From Mixta hanseatica (GTDB lineage Bacteria; Pseudomonadota; Gammaproteobacteria; Enterobacterales; Enterobacteriaceae): a stretch of DNA of 64,000 nt. A program made the position numbers and the translations under genes. Where the stretch lies: the NCBI RefSeq assembly GCF_023517775.1, contig NZ_CP082904.1, forward strand, positions 2,852,001 to 2,916,000, in the 5' to 3' direction. Shown piece after piece: positions 1 to 8,403 of this stretch; the stretch's first letter is position 1; every line of letters begins with the position of its first letter. The notes under the pieces were generated by a model. That model searched no databases and was not told the DNA's origin. It was given only the letters and a program-made list of their open reading frames with translations.

Positions 1-222
1 TACCATTTCCCCTGCGTAACATTACCCAGCGTGTACGCTGATTCGTTACTGGACGGAAACATAATGCGCAGTTGCAACGCACCACCGGTCGAAGAGGAAA
101 CCGCAAAACCTGTACCGTTTCCTGCTGTCACGTCGCGATTATCAATGATCCAGTTAAATTTTGAGACATCATCTACACGGAACCCGAATAAAAACGACAT
201 TTCCGCCAGACCTGGCTTGTAG
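1..222 (-). pseudogene. Partial LamG/tail-fibre-like protein fragment
   Basis: An open minus-strand frame enters from the left edge. From an ATG at 200 it reads MSFLFGFRVDDVSKF..., followed by a Ser/Gly/Thr-rich stretch and YTLGNVTQGKW at the edge. The pattern (hydrophobic strands, then a G-x-W near the end) suggests a concanavalin/LamG-like beta-sandwich of the kind found in phage tail fibres. That assignment is inference. The coding-looking part stops close to 220, where a plus-strand methyltransferase fragment begins, so the gene looks cut at a rearrangement junction. No ribosome-binding site precedes the ATG. The rest of the gene lies outside the window. Confidence 0.35.
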
Positions 223-357
223 CACGACGTCTGGCTACCGCCGCTGGCGCTGGGGCGGCGGGGGATCGGCGTGGAGCTGGATAAGAAAAGGTTTGAGCAA
301 ACCACGGAGGAAATAAAATTATTAAAACAATGTCTTTTCTCCGATGATTTTTTGTGA
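223..357 (+). pseudogene. C-terminal remnant of a DNA (adenine) methyltransferase
   Basis: The frame opens right after a stop at 220-222 and ends with TGA at 355-357. It reads LPPLALGRRGIGVELDKKRF, then EQTTEEIKLL. The segment A-L-G-R-R-x-I-G-V-E-L-D-x-x-x-F is typical of the end of phage-type DNA N6-adenine/N4-cytosine methyltransferases, just after the SAM-binding FxGxG motif. Motif I, the DPPY catalytic motif and the start codon are all absent, so this is a non-functional tail of about 44 residues. It fits a decayed prophage, with the integrase remnant 0.7 kb downstream. Confidence 0.6.
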
Positions 358-483
358 TGCCTGTCAATATTTTTGGTAAAAAATAAAAGTTATTTCCCCA
401 CTTTAGTTAATTATTAAATTCTGCATGAAATAACATTCTGTTTGAGATGGGTATTTGTATTTTTATATGTCCAGTTGTTGTTA

Positions 484-512
484 TTGACAAGAGCCATGCC
501 TTACTTTAATTA
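484..512 (+). promoter_or_regulatory. Putative promoter of the microcin gene
   Basis: A perfect -35 hexamer TTGACA lies at 484-489. A -10-like TTTAAT follows at 505-510 with a short 15-base spacer, and other AT-rich hexamers lie just beyond. The surrounding 360-565 stretch is strongly AT-rich and has no gene. A Shine-Dalgarno AAGGA sits about 8 bases before the ATG at 566. Confidence 0.4.
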
Positions 513-565
513 TTTTATTGAATCTAAGGATTCAAATTCAAAATTAAATAGAGAAGGAATTCATC

Positions 566-741
566 ATGGAATTGTTTAATGAACAACAATTAACTCTAGT
601 TACTAGTGCCAGTCGAAATGGTGGCTGGGAGGGGTACTGGGGGCACTGGCGGGCGGCTGCTTTAAATCCGAGGGCGGTAACGGTGGTGGTGGTGGTTCTG
701 GCAGTAACTCCAGTTGTAGCGGCGATGGTTGTTCATGGTAA
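566..741 (+). pseudogene. Microcin-like bacteriocin precursor, interrupted by a -1 frameshift
   Basis: A good Shine-Dalgarno precedes ATG 566. The first frame encodes MELFNEQQLTLVTSASRNGG and then W, which looks like a short class II microcin leader ending at a double glycine. After about base 628 the meaningful sequence moves to the -1 frame: GGVLGALAGG (small-residue helix with GxxxG spacing), then CFKSEGG, a run of glycines, and a C-terminus with the motif SCSGDGCSW before TAA at 739-741. Without the shift the first frame continues as an unlikely Trp/Val-rich sequence to 748. The shift zone contains G runs (631-634, 639-643), so one missing G would explain it. The corrected product would be about 58 residues. 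Bacteriocin identity is inferred from the leader, the Gly/Ser/Cys-rich tail and the adjoining immunity-like gene. No export gene is adjacent; the C39 ABC transporter near 47-49 kb or an unlinked exporter could serve. Confidence 0.5.
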
Positions 742-747
742 TTGGTA

Positions 748-948
748 ATGAAGAATAAAATAATTAACGTCCTCGCAGTTATACTGGGTATTGCATTAGC
801 TACATCATTAATGAACGGAGCCGGAGTTATAGATACGGGCTGGCCCGGCTTACCCGTAAACTTTTCTCGCTTCACGTTATTATTGTTATGTACGGCTGGG
901 TGCATATACGTTTTCAAGAAAGTTTTAATATTTATTGGCGGGGATTAA
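748..948 (+). CDS. Small two-helix membrane protein, probable microcin immunity protein
   Basis: A 66-residue protein starts at ATG 748, six bases after the microcin stop. Two hydrophobic segments (about residues 4-24 and 43-61) are separated by a short polar loop, and the C-terminus is FKKVLIFIGGD. Small hydrophobic proteins placed directly behind microcin genes are usually the self-immunity protein in the inner membrane. No specific family is recognised, so the function rests on size, topology and position. A strong terminator follows, which makes a two-gene unit with the microcin. Confidence 0.55.
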   Translation: MKNKIINVLAVILGIALATSLMNGAGVIDTGWPGLPVNFSRFTLLLLCTAGCIYVFKKVLIFIGGD

Positions 949-962
949 TTTTCGTGCCATTC

Positions 963-987
963 AAGGCTCGCTACGGCGGGCCTTTTT
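963..987 (+). terminator. Rho-independent terminator of the microcin/immunity unit
   Basis: A nine-base-pair stem (AAGGCTCGC / GGCGGGCCTT, one G-T pair) with loop TAC is followed by five T residues. Confidence 0.75.
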
Positions 988-1094
988 CATATCTGCGCCC
1001 CGGCGCTCCTTATTCAATCCGGGCGCCGGCGGAAGGAGTATGCGGCTGCGTCTGGTTCGATACACCTCGCGAGGGTATTTTCGGCACGCTATAG

Positions 1095-1560
1095 GTGCAT
1101 CGCCAGAAAACTGAGCAAAAAGAGGCGTCTCATGTTGCTATCCCGATCGGCGACGCGCTGGAATCGATCATAGACAGCAGCCGGGATAATGTGGCGAGTC
1201 CCTACGTTGTTCATCGCCTGCCGAAAAAACGCAGCAACCGTATTAGCCAGGAGGTGAACCACCCCACCCAGGTCGCGCCTGACTATCTGAGCCGCGCATT
1301 TTTGGCATTGAGGGGCCAGGTCGGCGTGGCAGCCAGTTTGCCTCCAGAGCAGCGTCCGACATTTCACGAGATTCGCGCGCTGGCCGCATTCCTGTTTAAA
1401 CAACAGGGCTGTGATCCGCAGGCGCGAATGGCACACGCTGATGCAAAATCCACGAAAATTTATACAGAGAACCACGTTGAATGGGTGCATGTGCCGCACG
1501 CGGAGATCAGGCCCATCTTTATGTCTCGACAACGTAAAGGTAGCTTCTTACGCGCCGAAA
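1095..1560 (+). pseudogene. C-terminal remnant of a phage tyrosine recombinase (integrase)
   Basis: The reading frame contains the late part of a lambda-type integrase catalytic domain: a hydrophobic VAIPIGDALESII strand, then FHEIRALAAFL (the H-x-x-R catalytic box) and AHADAKSTKIYTENH, which carries the catalytic Tyr in the usual HxDxxxTxxY context. The N-terminal arm- and core-binding domains and the first catalytic Arg are missing, and the frame has no convincing ribosome-binding site. Past about 1510 the frame no longer looks like integrase and runs into the next small ORF. It is a truncated prophage relic that may mark one end of the element. No tRNA or clear att core was found beside it. 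Confidence 0.7.
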
Positions 1561-1577
1561 GGCCAGGAGAAGCAACC

Positions 1578-1691
1578 ATGAAGCAGCAAACGGCAATCCT
1601 GATCGCCACCCTCGTTATAGCGGCGGCAGCGACCGTCCTACTGCTTAGCTCAGCCGTTGCTGCCGACCCAAACCGTTCTAATAAACAATGA
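1578..1691 (+). CDS. Short hydrophobic peptide (37 residues), possibly Hok-like
   Basis: ATG 1578 has an AGGAGA ribosome-binding site six bases upstream, although the frame is continuous with the integrase relic. The peptide begins MKQQTAILIATLVI, continues as a single hydrophobic helix rich in Ala/Leu, and ends ADPNRSNKQ. The N-terminus resembles type I toxins of the Hok family (MKQQKAMLIA...), but the conserved Cys/Glu-containing periplasmic tail of Hok is lacking. It may instead be an unrelated secreted or membrane peptide, or a degraded toxin. Confidence 0.35.
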   Translation: MKQQTAILIATLVIAAAATVLLLSSAVAADPNRSNKQ

Positions 1692-1891
1692 GCTATGGAC
1701 TATGAGCAAACGCTAAGCGACATAAAACGTCTATCTCCTGTGTGCAGCATGACCTATCTCCCTGTCTTACCTAATGCATTACGCCTGTTTGCCAGATTCG
1801 ATATCTCCCTATAGTGAGGTGTTTTCCTTTGCACGCTGAAATATTTTTCTTCAGCAATCATTTACTTGTTAATTTCTTTAATAATGGCATC

Positions 1892-1918
1892 TACAAACTT
1901 TTAACCGCAGGCCGATAG
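1892..1918 (+). promoter_or_regulatory. Putative sigma-28 (FliA) promoter for the chemoreceptor gene
   Basis: GCCGATAG at 1911-1918 matches the flagellar -10 element GCCGATAA at 7 of 8 bases. TACA lies 15 bases upstream, close to the TAAA-N15 arrangement of class III flagellar promoters. It lies 35 bases before the chemoreceptor start, as expected for co-regulation with motility genes. Confidence 0.6.
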
Positions 1919-1952
1919 TAGCAACGTTCATAACTCATCCAGGTAGATCTTC

Positions 1953-3497
1953 ATGAAATTATCAACCCGTCTTGCTGCTGGATACAGCTTGCTCATTTTA
2001 CTGTTAGTTCTTTGCGCTGGCGTAGCGCTGCATGCCCTGACTAATGCTCGGGAAGACATGGACGATACGGTGAACGTTAAGATGAAAAAATATCAGCTGA
2101 TCCTTGATATGCGCGGCAGCATTCGGGATATGGCTATTGCCGTTCGCAACCTGGCGCTGCTGGAAGATCCAAAGGCAATGCAGCCGGAGTGGGAACGTCT
2201 GGAGAAGCAAAAGCAGCTATACATGCATAACCGCGAAGAACTGGCGCAGATGATGAAAATTGATTCGACGCCGGCGGGACGCGACGCCTTCCGTAAGGTG
2301 CTGGACAACGAAGACGCGGCGCTTAGCTCTTATGAAAAAGCGGGACGGCTCGGCTTGCAGAACCTACAACAGGAAACCACTACCTATCTGATGACGGTAA
2401 CGCGCCCGGCGCAAAACCAGCTGCTTGACGCATTGAACACCATGACCAACGTGCAGATGCAAAACGCCCGCAGCGCGGTAACGGACAGCAGCGACGAGAT
2501 CACGCGAACCTTTATTTTCCTGAGCGTGCTGGTAGCAGTGTCGATAGCGCTGGCGGCGGCGACAGGCTTTATAACCGTACGCAGCCTGATGCGACAGCTG
2601 GGCGGCGAGCCGGCTCAGGCGCAAACGCTGGCAGCAGCTATCGCAGACGGCGATCTGACCTCCTCAATCTCGTTGCGTTCGGGCGATACCACCAGCCTGC
2701 TGGCTTCGCTGTTGCGTATGCAATCGCGCCTGAGTGAGATGGTCACGCAGATTAAAGATGCATCCGCTTCCGTTTCGCTCGCCTCAGATGAAATCGCGCG
2801 CGGCAATACCGAACTTTCCGCGCGCACGGAGCAGCAGGCTGCCGCCCTACAGGAGACTGCCGCCAGCATGGAACAGCTGACAGCTACGGTGAAAAGCAAT
2901 ACGGCAGGCGCCAGCCATACGGCAGGATCGGCGCGTGATACCGCGACTCTGGCCCGCGACGGGGAAGAGAGCGTGCGTAAAATGAATAAAACCATGGCTG
3001 ATATTTCACTCAGCGCGGCGAAGGTACGCGATATTACCAGTACCATTGAAGGTATTGCGTTCCAGACCAATATCCTGGCGCTGAACGCCGCCGTTGAAGC
3101 GGCGCGTGCTGGCGAGCAGGGGCGCGGTTTTGCCGTAGTTGCAGGCGAAGTGCGCACCCTGGCGCAGCGCAGCGCCACGGCGGCGCGGGATATCAAGGGG
3201 CTTATCGAAGAGGCAGTAATGCTGGTAGATGAAGGCGTTACGGTTGCTGACGGAACGGCGGCCAGCATTATGAGCGTAGTCAGTATGGTCAGTGAACTGG
3301 CCAGTGCGATGGATGAAATCGCGCTCGCTTCACAAGAACAGATGCAGGGAATCTCTCAGATCAGCGTTGCGGTAGGTCAGATGGATGGCGTTACGCAGAG
3401 CAATGCCGCGCTGGTTGAAGAGTCCAGCACCGCCTCGCAGTCTCTGGCAGAGCAGGTTCATGCGCTGCGGGGTATGGTGGACACTTTCCGCGTCTGA
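1953..3497 (+). CDS. Methyl-accepting chemotaxis protein (Tar/Tsr-like)
   Basis: This is an inner-membrane chemoreceptor of 514 residues that relays periplasmic ligand binding to CheA/CheW. The first membrane helix is at about 7-28, followed by a four-helix-bundle ligand domain (about 30-185), a second membrane helix (about 188-208), HAMP (about 210-262) and a long signalling coiled coil. The highly conserved hairpin tip GIAFQTNILALNAAVEAARA lies near 366-386, followed by GEQGRGFAVVA. Gln/Glu pairs typical of methylation helices flank it. The protein ends at MVDTFRV and lacks the C-terminal NWETF-type pentapeptide that tethers CheR, so adaptation probably depends on other receptors. The gene stands alone behind a sigma-28-like promoter. 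The ligand cannot be told from the sequence. Confidence 0.93.
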   Translation: MKLSTRLAAGYSLLILLLVLCAGVALHALTNAREDMDDTVNVKMKKYQLILDMRGSIRDMAIAVRNLALLEDPKAMQPEWERLEKQKQLYMHNREELAQMMKIDSTPAGRDAFRKVLDNEDAALSSYEKAGRLGLQNLQQETTTYLMTVTRPAQNQLLDALNTMTNVQMQNARSAVTDSSDEITRTFIFLSVLVAVSIALAAATGFITVRSLMRQLGGEPAQAQTLAAAIADGDLTSSISLRSGDTTSLLASLLRMQSRLSEMVTQIKDASASVSLASDEIARGNTELSARTEQQAAALQETAASMEQLTATVKSNTAGASHTAGSARDTATLARDGEESVRKMNKTMADISLSAAKVRDITSTIEGIAFQTNILALNAAVEAARAGEQGRGFAVVAGEVRTLAQRSATAARDIKGLIEEAVMLVDEGVTVADGTAASIMSVVSMVSELASAMDEIALASQEQMQGISQISVAVGQMDGVTQSNAALVEESSTASQSLAEQVHALRGMVDTFRV

Positions 3498-4483
3498 GAT
3501 CGGAACAATATTTGATGCCAGCCGAATGCCAGAGGCTGGCTCATTACTGAATGAGCAAATAAGCCAACGGTGCAGTCATCCCTACTCATTAAAATCCTAT
3601 TGTAAATCGCAACTGTCGCTTAAATAATTATTCAAATAACACCCAAGTAAAATTATTATTATATTGCACCACTAAAATCATATACGTTATTAAAACCACT
3701 CCGTCAGTTTATTAAAATTCACATTGACGCACCCATTTTTTTATATAAACCATACTGGATTACAGTCAAACCAAAAGCATAACCATGGATTATTTTAGGT
3801 CGTTATGAATATATTTTTTATTATTCTTTTCCATACAAAATACCTTAAGCATCCCTGACGTCGGGAGCGTGCAAGACATATTTAAGAAATTAGTTTACTC
3901 ATTAACAGGATCTTTTTTTACTCTTAAGGTTACTGCTAAAGAGCAGATAAGGAACTGAAAGCACTAAAAATCAGTCGTTAAATTAATTTTAATTTCATAA
4001 GCTGGTAAAGATGCAACCATCGTTATTTTAAGCATTGCTGGAGGATTACTGAGAAGCCTTTTAAACTACCGAAAGGGAAACTTATTGGTGCTTCTGTAGG
4101 CGGTTAATGATGCTGGCGCTAATGCCTTGCAGATTTTCTCTGCGCAGACATAGAGACACGCATCGGTATGAAAGGCCCGTTTGAGCCTCAGGGAGGGCGT
4201 TACGGCTTACTTTCCCTGGTGCCTAACTAGCACTCTGTTTGTTCCCGGACCTTTGAAAAGCGCTTCATCAACATTCACACTGGAAAACAGCTGGCAGCAG
4301 CGGTCCTCGTTTTTTAGATAAGCTAAACCGCCCTAAGCAACTTCATTTTCCATTTTACTTACACCCGGAATTTGGTGAGAATATCTTAACGTTTTGTGTT
4401 AAATTTTGCCCGGACAAATCTCATTATGGCCTCCGCCAGCAGATTTCATCTGCACATCTGCTTAAAAGGATAGCGAGTAAAAA
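3498..4483. other. Intergenic stretch of about 1 kb with no intact gene
   Basis: The first half is AT-rich. Between about 4020 and 4235 there are short coding-looking fragments in shifting plus-strand frames (for example a hydrophobic SIAGGLLRSLLNYRKG stretch that may continue as KLIGASVGG after a shift). They could be debris of a decayed gene, but no family can be named. No tRNA and no repeat shared with the rest of the window was seen. The promoter for the downstream glycosyltransferase gene probably lies after 4370. Confidence 0.5.
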
Positions 4484-5601
4484 ATGTCATTTTCAAATCT
4501 TCGGATGAAGATCATTGAGAAAATATTGTTAGTCTGTAAGAAAAAACCAAAAAAACCTTTTCAGCGGCTGGATGAGATTGACGTTAAACGCATTGTCGTT
4601 ATATCGAATAAGCTGCTTGGCGATTTTTTGTTCTGTACGCCTGCTATCGCCAGCCTGAAGGAGAAATATCCTGCAGCAGAGATCATGGCGGTATTAAGCG
4701 AGAAAAACCGCGGTATCGTTGATAACTGTTCGTATATAGATCATGTTGTTTATATGGAAAATCAATTTGTTAGCACAGTAAAGGCCGTCCCAAAATCAAA
4801 AAATTTCGGCCGGAGCTGGCAGTGATCTTCCACTCGCGGACCCCTTACGATCTGATAGCGGCGACGCTTGCGGGCTGCCGCTACATCGCGAAGCACTATT
4901 TTTATAATGATATCAAAAAACTCATTCCGCTCTGTGATGTTCACGTCAGTGATAAAACTAACCCGCCGGTCATAAATCACCTTTCGCTAGTGAAGGCCTT
5001 GGGTTGCGACATTGATAATAAAAAAATGTTTTTCCCATGCCAAATTGCGGGCAGGCAGCCGAATCAAAGTATTAAAATTGGTTTCCAGCTTGGCGCGTCA
5101 AAAAGTAATCGTTATTTGCCAAATAGCGTAATTTTGCCATTAATTCCCCGTTTACTGGCGCATTTTACCGCGTGCGAGATTCACCTTTTCGGTGCGCCGC
5201 ATGAAGCAAAGCTGGGAGAAAATTTTATTGCTGGCCTGGATGAAATCTGCGCGACCCACGTTATCAATCATATTGGCAAAACTACCCTGCCCATGCTGGC
5301 GCACCGCCTGAACGAAATTGATATTTTAGTCACGCCGGATACCGGTACTTTGCATGTGGCTACCGCCTTGCAGGTGAAAACAGTCAGCCTATTTGCTCGC
5401 CGACAGAGCAATGGCTGTGAACCGGTTCAGGATTTGCATTTGCATCGGGTAGTGTATGCCGCTGATTTTAATCCAGCCGCCTTTGACCGCAGCTGTCCTG
5501 CGCCTTTCGCGTTTATTCCCGGTGAATACATTTGGCAGCAAATCGTGGAACTGATGGATGACTGTGAGCATGAAAATCAGGTGCTCCGGCTGAAAGTCTG
5601 A
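4484..5601 (+). pseudogene. Glycosyltransferase family 9 (heptosyltransferase-like), -1 frameshift
   Basis: Two overlapping frames (4484-4825 and one ending at 5601) together make a GT9 enzyme of about 372 residues, the usual family size. The first part has VVISNKLLGDFLFCTPAI, the N-terminal Rossmann signature of ADP-heptose transferases. The second has the continuation LAVIFHSRTPYDLIAATLAG, then GFQLGAS and the acceptor/nucleotide loop PDTGTLHVATAL. The frames join through a -1 shift at TCA AAA AAT TTC (4796-4807). That contains the heptamer A AAA AAT in the correct phase for ribosomal -1 slippage and an A6 run. One extra A would restore a single frame. The family adds heptose or related sugars to LPS core or other glycans in the cytoplasm. 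It stands outside any waa cluster, so the acceptor is unknown. Confidence 0.75.
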
Positions 5602-5721
5602 TGAAACCTTTGCGAGCCAGGTGACGGATGTCTTATAAACTAACTTCGTCACATTATTGCCATGATATTGTCACAAACCTTCCCTAGCCTGTTGCCACCT
5701 TAACGAAACGGGAAACAGGCT

Positions 5722-5928
5722 ATGGCGGCTGTTAAAGCAAAAAATGTACAGGATACTGAAGCCCTGCTGCATTCAGGCGTTAACAAAGTAGAACTGGACT
5801 GGGAGATAGACAGCGATGATTTCTTTCATCTCGCCAGTCACTGGTGCGCTCGCGGGGCGAAAATCACCCGCTCCCGGCAGCACTTCGTTCTGTCGGTGAA
5901 AGGGTTTGCCATTCCGCCAAATGATTAA
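5722..5928 (+). CDS. Small hypothetical protein (68 residues)
   Basis: ATG 5722 follows a weak ACAGG ribosome-binding site, and the gene has the local GC-rich codon use. The protein has no signal peptide or membrane helix. It begins MAAVKAKNVQDTEALL, has an acidic middle (ELDWEIDSDDFFHLA) and ends HFVLSVKGFAIPPND, which suggests a small alpha/beta fold. I do not recognise the family. It is convergent with yojI, and a GC-rich hairpin separates the two genes. Confidence 0.6.
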   Translation: MAAVKAKNVQDTEALLHSGVNKVELDWEIDSDDFFHLASHWCARGAKITRSRQHFVLSVKGFAIPPND

Positions 5929-5939
5929 TTACCGCAGCC

Positions 5940-5967
5940 GGAGCGCAGCGCAATGTCGCTGCGCTCC
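5940..5967. terminator. GC-rich hairpin between convergent genes
   Basis: A perfect 11-base-pair stem GGAGCGCAGCG / CGCTGCGCTCC closes a six-base loop between the small hypothetical gene and the end of yojI. There is no strong T run on either side, so it may be a weak bidirectional terminator or an mRNA-end stabiliser. Confidence 0.45.
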
Positions 5968-5982
5968 GCCATGGTTAAAGGG

Positions 5983-7629
5983 TTAACGCCCGGTATCGGT
6001 GCGTTGAACCGCATCCAGCGTCGCCTTCTCTCGCTCGCTGCCGGTCAGCTCGTGCAGCACACCCTCACGCATCTCCAGCAAACGATCGGCATGAATAAAA
6101 TAGTGATCGTCATGGCTGATAGCAAAAACCGTCTTGCCGCTTTGCTGTAGCCACGGCAACAGTTCACGATAGAAAACCCGGCGGAAATGCGGATCCTGAT
6201 CGGCGGCCCATTCATCCAGCAGGAGGATGTCACGCTGCTCCGCCGCGGCCAGCAACAGCGCCAGGCGCTTGCTCTGCCCTTTCGACAGCTGCAGGTTCAG
6301 CACTTTATTGCCTTCCAGTTTTAACTTGTCCTGCATTTTCAGCCGCGCCAGCCACTGTTGCACCAGTGCCGGGCTGGCCGGCTGCGCGTCGGGGCCGATG
6401 AGGCGATCAAACAGGTGCACGTCGGTGAATACCGCAGAAAAAAGCTGGCGGTAGCGCTCGATATCCGTAATCGCTTCACCATCAAGCAGAATGGTGCCGG
6501 ATACCGGCTGATAAAGACCGGTCAGCAGCATCGCCAGCGTCGATTTTCCACTGCCGTTGCCGCCAATCAGAAAGACCAGTTCGCCGCGCTTCAGCGTCAG
6601 GTTAATCGGGCCGACGCTAAAGCCATTTTCGCCATAGTGGAAAACCAGATCGCGCAGTTCCAGCGTTTGCCAGTCGGCTATTGGGGAAGCAGCTGAGAAA
6701 TGCTCGCGCCACTCCGCCAGCTGGAAGCTACGAAGCTTATTAAAGGCCACCTGGGCGCTGAGCAGCGTCGGCAACGCGCCGACCGTTTGCAGCAGCGGCG
6801 TGCGTAAAAACAGTAGCATCAATGAGTAGGTCGCGGCGACGGCGGTATTCGCCCATCCCAGCCCGTTGGCCATAAAAAACACCATGCCAATCGCGCCCAG
6901 CATCATAATGTTCGACCAGTTAACCGCGCTGAGATGAAAGGTATCGGCGCGCACAATATGGTGCCGATAGGCGTTGGCGTCTTCCTGATAAACCGTATCG
7001 TAAATTTGCTGCGCGCGCGCGCGATTGAGCGCCAGCTCTTTACGGCCGTCAATTACCGTCTGGTAATCGGCGTAGAGGCGATCTTCCGTCTCGCGCAGTT
7101 TCGCCATATGGCTGTAAACGCGTGAGACCAGCAGCCAGCCGCCGATAATGGTCACCGCCAGCCAGAGGGCCGTTACCGCCAGCATTCCCGGCGACAGCCA
7201 GGCCAGATAGGCCGCCGAACCGATGGTCAGAACAATGCCCTGGATCAGCTCCGGCAGGCGTACAAAGGCGATAGTGATATTGCGCACATCGCTGGTGAGG
7301 CCGGCCAGCAGCTGCGCGCTGCCGATCTGTTCAATGCGTTGAATATGCGTATCAAGGATGCGCTTGATAAACTGTCCGCGCAGCTTCCAGACAAAATGAT
7401 GGCCCAACAGCGTTAAGGCCAGCTGCGACGCCAGCGTGACCGCCATCAGCAACAGCAACAAACCAAGAAAAGTCGGCAGTACCGCCAGGGAGGCATTAAT
7501 GGTGACAATCAGCTCGTGATTAATGTAAGCGATGATGCCAATACCCAGCGCTGCGCTAAGCAGGTTAAGCACTATCACCGCGATAAACGGCCAGCGGTAC
7601 TGTTTATAAACGACGGAGAGCAACTCCAT
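5983..7629 (-). CDS. yojI: ABC-type multidrug/microcin J25 efflux protein YojI
   Basis: A fused permease-ATPase of 548 residues, close in length and sequence to E. coli YojI (start [16 protein letters not shown], with [13 protein letters not shown] in the membrane part). Six membrane helices fill roughly residues 1-300. The ATPase has Walker [10 protein letters not shown] (about 356-364), signature LSKGQSKR (about 444-451) and Walker [14 protein letters not shown] (about 467-479). In E. coli, YojI works with TolC to export the lasso peptide microcin J25. It sits in the usual place beside alkB. A Fur-like sequence lies 54-72 bases upstream of its start. With two bacteriocin-like loci in this window it is a possible exporter or resistance pump for them, but that is inference. 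Confidence 0.93.
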   Translation of the reverse strand: MELLSVVYKQYRWPFIAVIVLNLLSAALGIGIIAYINHELIVTINASLAVLPTFLGLLLLLMAVTLASQLALTLLGHHFVWKLRGQFIKRILDTHIQRIEQIGSAQLLAGLTSDVRNITIAFVRLPELIQGIVLTIGSAAYLAWLSPGMLAVTALWLAVTIIGGWLLVSRVYSHMAKLRETEDRLYADYQTVIDGRKELALNRARAQQIYDTVYQEDANAYRHHIVRADTFHLSAVNWSNIMMLGAIGMVFFMANGLGWANTAVAATYSLMLLFLRTPLLQTVGALPTLLSAQVAFNKLRSFQLAEWREHFSAASPIADWQTLELRDLVFHYGENGFSVGPINLTLKRGELVFLIGGNGSGKSTLAMLLTGLYQPVSGTILLDGEAITDIERYRQLFSAVFTDVHLFDRLIGPDAQPASPALVQQWLARLKMQDKLKLEGNKVLNLQLSKGQSKRLALLLAAAEQRDILLLDEWAADQDPHFRRVFYRELLPWLQQSGKTVFAISHDDHYFIHADRLLEMREGVLHELTGSEREKATLDAVQRTDTGR

Positions 7630-7682
7630 AACTGCATCCTGATAAGAACCAAAGCAGCCTGCAGTTTAATGAGAAGCTAATC

Positions 7683-7701
7683 GATAGCAATAATAATTCT
7701 C
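7683..7701. promoter_or_regulatory. Fur-box-like sequence upstream of yojI
   Basis: GATAGCAATAATAATTCTC matches the 19-base Fur consensus GATAATGATAATCATTATC at 14 positions. It lies between alkB and yojI in the likely yojI promoter region. Confidence 0.4.
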
Positions 7702-7725
7702 ACTCAGCGCGATAGCGCGCCATCA

Positions 7726-8367
7726 TTAGCGCGCACGGCGGAAGGTCAGATTGTAGCGAAATGCTCCCGTCAGCGGATGAATACCCGCTTTGATCGGCAG
7801 AATGCCATGAAAACGCAGCCGTGACGGACCGCCCCACACCACCACATCGCCATGCTCCAGCAGCACGCGCTGAACGGCATCGCCGCGTTCAAAACCACCA
7901 AACTGGAATACCGCCGGTAAACCAAGAGAAACCGAAACGATAGGCTGGCGCAGATCCTTTTCATCTTTATCCTGATGCAGCGACAGCTTTGCGCCCGGCT
8001 CATAGCGGTTAATCAGACAGGCATCCGGCTGAAAATAATTAAAGCCTGCCTCCTGCGCGCAGGCCTGCGCCAGCAGACGAAACATCTGCGGCATCGGCGG
8101 CCAGCGGCGTCCGGTGGCGCTGTCCTCGCCGGTATATTGATAGCCGCGCGCATCGCTCGACCAGCCAAGATCGCCACAGTTGGTCATCGCCACCGACATA
8201 CGGTGGCCGCCCGGAGTAATACGGTGGTGAAAAGGATTACTCTGCGCTACCGCTTCAACCTGCGCCAGCAGGCTTGCAGCCTGCTCACGGGCGCGCCGCC
8301 GCAGAATCACTGCGCCCTCCGCCAGAGGCTCAGCCCAGGGGGCTTCTTCACTAAACAGATCTAACAT
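7726..8367 (-). CDS. alkB: Alpha-ketoglutarate-dependent DNA/RNA dioxygenase AlkB
   Basis: This enzyme repairs 1-methyladenine and 3-methylcytosine by oxidative demethylation with Fe(II) and 2-oxoglutarate. The start MLDLF at 8367 is chosen over an in-frame ATG eight codons upstream because it matches E. coli AlkB and has GGAG about eight bases before it (213 residues). Iron ligands are visible in LHQDKDE (His, Asp) and FHGILP (distal His), and the 2-oxoglutarate-binding Arg in YNLTFRR. MSVAMTNCGDLGW and PDACLINRYEPGAKLSLHQD are family hallmarks. In E. coli it is co-transcribed with ada. No ada gene is present here, and apbE lies directly upstream on the same strand (36 bases away). Confidence 0.96.
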   Translation of the reverse strand: MLDLFSEEAPWAEPLAEGAVILRRRAREQAASLLAQVEAVAQSNPFHHRITPGGHRMSVAMTNCGDLGWSSDARGYQYTGEDSATGRRWPPMPQMFRLLAQACAQEAGFNYFQPDACLINRYEPGAKLSLHQDKDEKDLRQPIVSVSLGLPAVFQFGGFERGDAVQRVLLEHGDVVVWGGPSRLRFHGILPIKAGIHPLTGAFRYNLTFRRAR

Positions 8368-8403
8368 TGCCGCTCCGCTTTTCACCATCAACCTTGCTGC
8401 ATG

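Noticed and set aside
888..1094. Short plus-strand frame overlapping the immunity gene end and terminator
   Set aside because: It runs straight through a strong terminator hairpin and has no start signal.
1089..1532. A minus-strand frame of 147 codons opposite the integrase relic
   Set aside because: The plus strand carries clear integrase catalytic motifs; the opposite frame is Cys/Arg-rich shadow text.
1691..1953. Search for a tRNA or att site next to the integrase relic
   Set aside because: No cloverleaf-forming sequence or duplicated core was visible in the flanks.
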